Below, in pieces: positions 55,401-64,000 of a stretch of DNA of 64,000 nucleotides (position 1 is the stretch's first letter; every line of letters begins with the position of its first letter). A program made the translations under genes and the position numbers. The notes under the pieces were generated by a model. The model was not told the origin of the DNA, made no database searches, and saw only the letters and a list, made by a program, of their open reading frames with translations. This DNA comes from Skeletonema tropicum. Taxonomy: Eukaryota > Bacillariophyta > Thalassiosirophyceae > Thalassiosirales > Thalassiosiraceae. Location of the stretch: NCBI GenBank assembly GCA_037178625.1, contig CM074148.1:806001-870000 (forward strand), in the 5' to 3' direction.

Positions 55401-56771
55401 ACGGTTCCTACGTTGATGTGAGGGCTGATGCTACGTGGGAACAGAAACTAAATCCACTTTTATTATTTTTAATCCGGTACTTGTCAAAATACACGAGGGC
55501 CTAATGTATCGATTCCTACGCATGTGGGTGTATTCTGCACTCGCTAAAATACAGCGAGTTTGTACATAGGATTGAGTACACAATTACGCGCCCCGCTTTT
55601 CCTCCTCGGGCCCTAGAGGCCCTCATGCAGAAAGCAGTGCACGTAATTATAGCACTTTGATGGATGGACGGCGGGCCGGCGGACATTGATGTTGTGATTT
55701 GTGATGTTGTGATGGATGTTTTTGTCGCAATTTTTCGTCTTTCTTACCGGTACGGTACTTACCTACCAAAGCTAATACCGGTTAAACGTCGACAAGACCG
55801 CTCACCACTCAAAGATTTTTTTGTATTCTCGCGTTCGCTTCGACGAGAAGATTGACATCAACACTCCACAATATCGACAAGTCCAAATTCCCAAACCCCT
55901 CCAACATGGCTCACCAAGCATTCACTAGAACCCCATCAAACATCCTAAGTAGAACGAGCCGACTCAATTTGGAAATCAAAACAACGAAACTATCACTACG
56001 GGGGATCCTACAAAAGCCCTGACCCAAGCACCTATTACACACAAATATTCGGGAGAACGATTTGCAAGGCAAACGGCTCAGCAGGACTAGCTGCCATTCA
56101 AGCACTCTATGAGAGCAACAATGGCCCGACCACCACATCATCGCTCAATGATGACCAAATTTCATATTTATTACACAGTACAGGTGGCAGATCTATATCA
56201 CAAAGAAGTACCTCTCAGTCGACTCAAGAGTCTTCTCAGCCATCTACAGATACTTTTCTTGTTTACAATACCAGTGATACGTAGTTTACCGTAGCACAGA
56301 AATAACCTAAAGCCCCACCTACCTAGAGAGCAAACCAACAACAATACATAAGTACAACCTTGCCAAAGGTCTCGCACACCTCTACGATACTACTTGCGCT
56401 TGGACAGCGCTCACCAGCACAAGAAGACAAAAACAAAATTATAGTGAAGCTATCCGCATCAAAAATGGTGCTGACTCTAATCAAATCACGGCTGCGAAGA
56501 GCCACCTCCTTATGTATTCACCTCGGTAATCGGCGCTGGGATCGTCGTGGGAGGAATATCGACACAGCCCGTCATGTCTCTCTTCTGTGGATCGATATCC
56601 TCCACAACCGCATGGGTAGGGGGTGTTTTCATAAAAAGGGATAGATAAGGGTTAAAATAGAGTACTAATTCCAACGTATTTTTGATTACCGGAGACGTTT
56701 CGAAGCGGTTCTTAAATTTTTTTGTGGAGGTGTACAGACAGACCGAAACTCCATTTCATTCGACAAAGTTG
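52466..56771. other. AT-rich gene-poor stretch
   Basis: No supported gene; open frames are short and without recognisable families. Contains a possible small TIR element (54838-55421), several TTCCTACGT words, and a CTCTAGAGAG palindrome cluster near 55111-55130. Confidence 0.5.
54838..55421. mobile_element. Possible short TIR element with CAACGTAGGAA ends
   Basis: CAACGTAGGAA at about 54839 and TTCCTACGTTG at about 55410 form an 11-bp inverted pair around 0.57 kb of non-coding DNA. The same terminal word marks other repeat boundaries in the window. Weak: no target duplication resolved. Confidence 0.3.
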
Positions 56772-56857
56772 TCGATGGCATGCTCATCGGGAACAAGGCA
56801 GCCGGCCTTGCATATCAAAAGTATTAAATTATACTAGCGTTTCAAACGAAAGCCAGA

Positions 56858-56898
56858 TTGTAGTGACATCCCAAATACACTGTGGGATGTCACTACAA
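56858..56898. other. Perfect 16-bp hairpin in left palindrome arm
   Basis: Stem TTGTAGTGACATCCCA (56858-56873) pairs perfectly with 56883-56898; loop AATACACTG. The matching place in the other arm (62194-62236) also folds, around the same loop word but with different stem bases. Confidence 0.85.
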
Positions 56899-58535
56899 AG
56901 GCCGATTTTGGAAAATTCCCCGAACGAACGAGTATTATCACTACGCAACAACCACCGTGACGATGAAATTTGTGCTGCCCGGATTGATCGTCCTCTACAC
57001 CAATACTATCGCCACCCCTCCCATATTAAACTGATCGGATGTCATCTATATGATGCTTACAACGTTGCTGTGCGTTTCTGGATTCAGAATCGCCCCAGAA
57101 CTCAATAAATAACACTCCAGGCACTTGTCGAGATAGGTCGGTCGGCACAACATTTCGGGGGGAGAATTCAATTATTGGAACCTAAGTTATGCACAAAGCA
57201 ATCAACTTCACATCATCCGTCTCCTTTAGGCTATGTAAGTCGATTGTTATGCGGGTTGTGGATGATATTGCATAGAGCGGACATGATATTGGAGTATCTT
57301 TCACGAATTTATTCCACAAAGAATTGCCCAAAACGTGCATTATTCGACAATCTAGTGAAGAGGGGCGTATAATACCCAAATGAGCGCATCTACTATTAAT
57401 TTGGGCTATGGTGGGTGCCTGGTTCAGTTGGTAATGGACAAAATTGATGATTACCATGGCATCAGCTCTTTATACTTTTCGGGCGCAATCATCAAAATTC
57501 ATCAATTTTCATGCGGCATTTTTCGATTTGCAGGCACGAACTACATCCATCGGATCTCAATGCCCAAAACAGCTTTGTATATACCATGGCTAGAGGGGTC
57601 CGTCTTTATATTGTTGTTCTACCAGAATAGGAGGAGATATACGCAATCCTACCCTCTCCACTAGCGCAGATGAGAACTCGACGCATGCTGATAGATCCCT
57701 GTACTTTGGGATTGCTACGGATAATTCAACCTCATTCCACCACATGACATCCTTCTATAGGTTATATGAAGTGATGTGAAGCAGCTTATTACGGTATGTA
57801 GTCTATGATGTAAGAGACATAGCCCCATAACACAAAAATTCGATTATTTTGGAGAGCTAAATTTGACACCCAAATTTGCAAATATTACAAGAGACAATCA
57901 ATGCGTGACACATAGATCCGCGCAAACAATGCCTGTATATATACATCGAGAGTAGTTGCTGTTCTTTTCGTTATTAATAATCATCTCGTCATGCTATTGC
58001 AGAATATACGAGCGAAAATTCATGAGAGTCGATTCGGATGCATGCTTCGCTCACGGAATATATCACTGCTATGAAGACCAGGACGGGCACTCCAGCCTTT
58101 GCGAATCCACCTTATATATCATTAGAAAGAGGTTGTGTGCTGACTTGGGTGTATTACGTCTCAAGGGGGATGATATGCTCCATCTTCATGGTGATGACAT
58201 GATATTGTGGCCACTTGCCAGCTCATTCTACATGATTACAGTGCAGGAACATGAATGAATAGCCCAAAATTTTATCAAATATCATTGTATATACACTGGT
58301 ACATGAGTTCCGCATATAGTTTACATCATGAGATGAGTATTATCTGTGGTAAGCGACGATATAAGGGCAAAGATACCATGGTTGAAGCCATTTTTGGTCT
58401 TGTGAGATCTGATGATGGATGGCGCCATTATTTTCATAACCGGTTGGTATCCTCCTACAATAGGCATATTTAATTCCAACGTAGGGTGTGTGAATGTCCA
58501 ATACCAGATGAGTGATTTTCTTGTAATTGTATCTA

Positions 58536-60073
58536 TAGCTGTCTCATCTCCTCGACTCCGTCAAATTGATTCCTACGTATAATGTCATACAAGATAGATA
58601 ACGGCACTCCCTTTCCGCCGAAATTAGAAAAATAAAATATTTCACAAAAAATCCCGCCTCTTTTGCTCCATGCACGATTTCGCAGCAAAAACATCATCAC
58701 ACATCATGAGGAAGTGAACCAAAACACCATGTTGATGGCATAGCGGTAAAAATCGTATCTCCTGAAGTACACAGATTTGCATTTCGTGCTATATAACTGT
58801 ATGCAGCTGAAGCTATGAGGAAACTTACTGGCTAGGCCACGTAATGCACTTTTTGGTACCCCATCTAAGCGTCACATGAGAAAAAGTCAACCAGAAGAAG
58901 CCGAATCTCCCGATGTGTCGTCCGATACTACGCCTGTAACACCTCGGAGATCGTCCTCTCCCCGCCAATTATCACCGCTACTTCTACATATAGACATCTA
59001 GTGTCGGTGTGGTTCATTGTTAGTGACTTCATATGGCCATAGCATCCGTCGGGCACCAACATTGCTGCTACACATCACATCATCAATTACAAACAAATGT
59101 CACCCATTTCGTTGTTCTATTCCGACCTCTAATCATGACGAGACAACTAAACACGACAAATGAGCTCTCAATAATATGTAAGGATCGCTTTGTACCGTGA
59201 AGTTGACAATTGAGATCGATTTCACTGCCTACACCACCATCGGCGAACTCAGCCTTGGTATCACCATCGCCCAACACATGGCCATTCCTCGAACAAATTC
59301 CAATGGATTCGTTATTCAAATCAACATCACCATCTGACAACAATGACACAACAACTATTGTATTTGATTGAAGAGATAAGGTCGTAGTTGGGTGACTTAA
59401 AGCTCGATTAGGGTGGAATAGTTGCACATTTTGTCTCCGAAGAAGGCTATTGTTACGGCGCTACATTGCTCTGAATTGATCGGAGTGGAATCTTCAACGA
59501 CTTGTTAAGGCCCTTTGGTTTCAATGAAGTAATGTTCGACGGATAGAGCTGCATATGATCACTACTGACATCATTGGAATGCACAAAGTGATTCTCTTGT
59601 AGTAGATGGATGTGCATACAGAAGTGTTTGTGTTGAATGACAAGGATCTGTGGGCCTCATAAATTATTATTACCGCATTAAAAAGATGCAAACATTCTTT
59701 TCATAACTCTACAAGCGTTATTTTAGCAGTGTTTGGTGTCGTTAGTGCCGAAATATTTGTTATAACACCATCGTTCATTGCTCATGAGAGTTGAGGATAC
59801 ACATTCATGTGCACAAATTGGCTTTTATTTTACATCATTTGTAAAAATTAGTACATATAAAGTTGCTACATGCAATCATATGTGTCTATATAAACGTCTC
59901 GAGCATTGTATCTTTTATATAACGGCACCACGCTCAGTACAGTACGCTACTCGGGCGGAAATCCCATGGTGGTGATGTGCTCGATGATCGTTGGCGCCAC
60001 TTTGGTACCGCTTCTTGGACGATTCCTACGTAGACAAAAAATCCACGTCATGGAGTCAAGGAGATGAGACAGC
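58536..60073. mobile_element. 1.5-kb TIR element inserted in the left palindrome arm
   Basis: Ends TAGCTGTCTCATCTCC (58536) and GGAGATGAGACAGCTA (to 60073), with TA on both sides (58534-58535 and 60074-60075). Inverted similarity continues into …GACTCC and the TTCCTACGTA word (58571 and 60023). The right arm keeps the uninterrupted site, reading GTATCTATTGATATC in the same orientation, which proves a clean TA insertion. No transposase frame inside, so non-autonomous. Confidence 0.85.
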
Positions 60074-60216
60074 TATATTGATATCTTCGACCATGGTGGT
60101 GCTATGAACATAATTCTTCCTATATCACTTCTAATACCCTTAGGTATGCATAATCACTTGGTCCATGTTTTTTGGCAGCATAAAAAATTCAGAAAGTTAT
60201 GAAAACACCCCCTAGC

Positions 60217-60416
60217 ATGGGCCATTTCACTCGGTGCCTTTTACTACATATGCCAACCATGTTATTGGTCTACCGAGTAGCTACCTCATTGGGTCCTCCC
60301 TGGCATGTGCTGCATGTGGAGTTGTAGGATCACCGCTCTTTCTCTTTCTGATGAAATCAATCTTTGGGCCAAAGCAACCGGATCCAAAGGTGAAAATGGT
60401 GAAACCAAATGATGAA
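60217..60416. other. Palindrome spacer
   Basis: About 200 bp between the arms. On the plus strand it encodes a coding-like stretch (LIGSSLACAACGVVGSPLFL then MKSIFGPKQPDPKVKMVKPN) that runs into the right arm (frame 60234-60479). The first part looks like a membrane segment. Not recognised. Confidence 0.4.
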
Positions 60417-62321
60417 GCTAGGGGGGCATTTCATAACTTTCTGAATTTTTTATGCTGCCAAAAAACATCGACCAAGTGATTATGCATACCTAAGGGTATT
60501 AGAAGTGATATAGGAAGAATTATGTTCATAGCACCACCATGGTCGAAGATATCAATAGATACAATTACAAGAAAATCACTCATCTGGTATTGGACATTCA
60601 CACACCCTATGTTGGAATTAAATATGCCTATTGTAGGAGGATACCAACCGGTTATGAAAATAATGGCGCCATCCATCATCAGATCTCACAAGACCAAAAA
60701 TGGCTCTAACCATGGTATCTTTGCCCCTATATCGTCGCTTACCACAGATAATACTCATCTCATGATGTAAACTATATGCGGAACTCATGTACCAGTGTAT
60801 ATGCAATGATATTTGATAAAATTTTGGGCTATTCATTCGTGTTCCTACACTGTAATCATGTAGAATGAGCTGGCAAGTGGCCACAATATCATGTCATCAC
60901 CATGAAGATGGAGCATATCATCCCCCTTGAGACGTAATGCACCCAAGTCAGCACACAACCTCTTTCTAATGATATATAAGGTGGATTCGCAAAGGCTGGA
61001 GTGCCCGTTCTGGTCTTCATAGCAGTGATATATTCCGTGAGCGAAGCATGACATCCGAATCGACTCTCATGAATTTTCGCTCGTATATTCTGCAATAGCA
61101 TGACGGGATGATTATTAATAACGAATAGAACGGCAACTACTCTCGACGTATATATATAGACACTGTTTGCGCGGATCTATGTCACACGTATTGATTGTCC
61201 CTTTTAATATTTGCAAATTTAGGTGTGAAATTTAGCTCTCCAAAATAATCGAATTTTTATGTTATGGGGCTATGTCTCTTACATCATAGACTACACACCA
61301 TAAGAAACTGCTTCGCATCACTTCATATAACCTATAGAAGGATGTCATGTGGTGGAATGAGGTTGAATTATCCGTAGCAATCCCAAAGTACACGGATCTG
61401 TCAGCATGCGTTAAGTTCTCATCTGCGCTAGTGGAGAGGGTAGGATTGCGTATATCTCCTCCTATTCTGATAGAACAACAATGTAAAGACATCCTCCTCT
61501 AGCCATTATATATACGAAGCTGTTTTGGGCATTGAGATCTGATGGTTGTAGTTCGTGCCTGCAAAACGAAAAATGCCGCACGAAAATTGATGGATTTTTA
61601 TGATTGCGCCCGTAATGTATAAAGAGCTGATGCCATGGTAATCATCAATTTCGTCCATTACCAACTGAACCAGGCACCCACCATAGCCCATACTAACAGT
61701 AGGTGCGGCTCATTTGGGTATTATCCGCCCCTCTTCACTAGATTGTCGAATAATGCACGTTTAGAGCAATTCTTTGTGGAATAAATTCGTGAGAGATACT
61801 CCAATATCATGTCCGCTCTATGCAATATCATCCACAAACCGCATAACAACCGACGTATATAGCCTAAAGGAGGCGGATGATGTGAAGTTGATTGCTTTGT
61901 GCATAACTTGTGTTCCAATAATTGAATTCTCCCCCCGAAATGTTGTGCCGACCGACCGATGTCAACACGTGCCTGGAGTGTTATTTATTGAGTTCTGGGG
62001 CGATTCTGAATCCAGAAACGGACAACAACGTGGTAAACAACCAATAGAGGGGATCTGATCAGGTTAATATGGGAGGGGTGACGATTGTATTGGTGTAGAG
62101 GACGATCATTCGGGCGGCACAATTTTCATCGTCATGGTGAAGTGTAATTTTCTAAAAATACTGTTCCGTTCGGGGAATTTTCAAAAATCGGCCACCGTGG
62201 TCCACCCACACAGTGTATTTAGAAGTGGACTACGGTCCGTCTTTCTTTTCAAAAGCTAGTATAATTCAATACTTTGGCAAAGATAGGCCGGCAGCATTAA
62301 TCCCGACGAGCATGCCATCGA
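60417..62321 (-). repeat. Right arm of the large palindrome
   Basis: Uninterrupted inverse of the left arm, 1905 bp, from GCTAGGGGGG to the mirrored GATGGCATGCTC word. Carries the empty site for the TIR element at about 60546-60562. Confidence 0.85.
62194..62236. other. Hairpin in right palindrome arm
   Basis: ACCGTGGTCCAC (62194-62205) pairs with 62225-62236 (one G-T wobble). The loop includes CAGTGTATTT, the inverse of the left-arm loop. See the hairpin at 56858-56898. Confidence 0.75.
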
Positions 62322-64000
62322 GAAATGGTGCGTTCGGAAAGGGCGCCCCCTAAACGGTGCATAAGTAATAAAATCCAAGCTTCGTTCAAAGCTTGAGCTT
62401 TTGCGCTCTACACACGAGACGCATTTTTTTCTACAATCACACAAAAATCCGTAATTGTGTCTCTGCGCTCTGAAACGCTCGTACACACGAGAATACAAGA
62501 GAGAACACACGAGATGACACTCATCTAAGCAGGACCTAAAAAGATACTAAACAGTCACACTTTTCTCACAACGACTCATCACACAATCACAATGTTACCA
62601 TGACAGCACTATCGATACCACAAGTACAATGCCTTTAACACCGGCAACCTTACGTCTACCAAACCCAAAATATTGTATTTAGACCAATTTTCAACGCAGA
62701 ATCCAATGGTCCCATCAATTTGTACCGATATTAAGTGTGTGACGACGTATTGCTCACTAAATAGTACGTTTCCGTATTTCGACCGAGCGTCAAATGGTCA
62801 ATACGGGTCATTTATTCCATGTTATCATTCAACCAATGGGTCATTACCCTCATATATCCTTCATATAACTATCCTATAGGAGTTGCAAATGTTTTTGGTG
62901 AGGAGTCATCCATATTACTCTCATTATTTACCTACTGAACGCACATCACCGGCACCCCACAATATGTTGCAAGGGTCTTAGATGATCCCAAATAATATGA
63001 TACCAGCACCTATGCCACAATATCTCATTATTCAATGATATTTCAACCGTTATATGGAGAAATAACACTGTGGATGAGCTGATCTGAGGTGATACAGGAC
63101 AACAATGTAACTCTTTGGATTGTGATTGCAGGGTATGGCTGATAAATTTGTTGCATAGTTATACTCTTTACGAAGTAATCTAGCCATCATGACATTATGA
63201 AGCCATTCTCCATGATGGCGAAGCGCATATGATCAGTTGGTGTTTAACATTATTGGAGTGAGTGACAGTTTGTGCATGTTCTTTGGAATTATTTGATCTG
63301 GACAACAATACACAATTCAACTATAATGAGCTGACATTCTTTGTATATAGATGGAGGACACCAAACTATTGTCCCCCCTCGCTCTCAATAGTGTAAATCC
63401 AAACTCTTTCGCTTGGTATATCGTCTCTTTCCGTTTTATTGCGTCATTAACCACCCAACACATGTGTGGATAGCATGATCACCTCCTCCAAAATAGGTAG
63501 ATAACACGGATAATTTTGGTAGAAACAGTTTTTGAGAGCCAGCCTGAGCGGCAAATCAAAGATGATTATTGTGTTGATCATTGGGGGTAGCGGTGTCAGT
63601 AAAAGAGCGGCAACACACCATTAAATATAACGATGACATCGTCGGCAGCATCGTCCGAGCACAGGCGAGTCGGTCTAATATAACGTATCAAATGAGGCCT
63701 ACGACCGCCCAATAATTCTACAATGTTGCAGATACCTTCCTTACATATCACAAGACGATTTACGCCACGGCTTGCATTGATTTGTTGCGTTATCCGCCTT
63801 ACATTTCATGTGCATAAATAATAAATGCTTCGATCGATGTCCTCATTTTCGACACAAAACGCTATATTTTGAATAATACCCCACCTACAACGCCGACCGG
63901 CAGCTCTAACGGAAGCTCATAACATAGGCAAACGCATTGTGGCCGGAGGTTGTGGTGGCTGGTCAGCTAGGGGTGTAGAAGTGCCATGATGGGAGGGCAT
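62322..64000. other. AT-rich stretch, no gene seen
   Basis: No coding region, RNA gene or element end could be supported. Around 62375-62510 there are short inverted words (AAGCTT…AAGCTT, ACACACGAGA repeated). Confidence 0.4.

Larger units (their letters stand above)
56772..60216 (+). repeat. Left arm of a large palindrome (interrupted)
   Basis: Inverse of 60417-62321. It starts at TCGATGGCATGCTC and ends near the CCCCCTAGC word at the spacer. Once the 1538-bp insertion at 58536-60073 and its extra TA are removed, the arm is about 1905 bp, the same as the right arm. Differences are scattered substitutions. Small frames are preserved in both arms (e.g. 57956-58258, 58255-58473), but none is recognisable. 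Confidence 0.85.

Overview
The window looks like nuclear DNA of a photosynthetic stramenopile, most likely a diatom. It has short GT-AG introns (about 100-400 nt), coding-type LRR and BspA-like families, Ser/Asn/Asp-rich low-complexity proteins, and a dense mix of eukaryotic transposon classes. No rRNA, tRNA, CRISPR array or bacterial operon was seen. The organism call is an inference from gene style, not from a marker gene.

Layout. 0.3-1.9 kb: a three-exon CaMK-type protein kinase (minus strand). 2.4-6.9 kb: a decayed small gene, a nested pair of MITEs, an unknown two-exon gene and a SAP-like small protein. 7.2-9.9 kb: a tandem duplication of Helitron/PIF1-type helicase C-termini, joined to an MBD-like gene. 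10.0-23.7 kb: two paralogous zinc-finger transposon-type genes, one dead and one more complete. Each is preceded at about 175-180 bp by a long hairpin with compensatory stem changes. Between them lies an 8.2 kb Ginger-like DNA transposon (11947-20132), itself carrying a 3.5 kb Tc1/mariner/IS630-like element with roughly 300 bp terminal inverted repeats. 24.4-37.7 kb: an MBD-like gene, then a broken gene combining a Ulp1/C48 protease region with a Helitron Rep region. A 5.3 kb LTR retroelement (27214-32516, two apparently identical LTRs, TSD CCAAT) lies upstream of, or inside, that gene. 38.5-43.1 kb: a large PHD/RanBP2-zinc-finger chromatin-type protein and a small protein, sharing an unusual C-x4-C-x8-C-x2-H zinc motif. 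43.5-44.3 kb: a hAT-type MITE with an 8-bp TSD. 44.5-52.5 kb: three BspA-like LRR paralogues, one ribonuclease-inhibitor-type LRR gene and one LRR plus coiled-coil gene. 52.5-64 kb: AT-rich and gene-poor, dominated by a 5.5 kb palindrome with arms of about 1.9 kb, one of which has a 1.5 kb TIR element inserted at TA.

The ordinary host genes are probably the kinase, the PHD protein, the zinc-motif protein and the LRR cluster. Most other coding sequence belongs to, or sits beside, mobile elements and is largely broken by single-base frameshifts and in-frame stops. The strongest unexplained signals are three. (1) Two independent pairs of hairpins keep their loops while both sides of the stem change together. 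(2) The Tc1-like element's terminal repeats contain the start codon and first codons of both of its convergent genes. (3) A Ulp1/C48 protease region appears to be spliced in frame to a Helitron Rep region.
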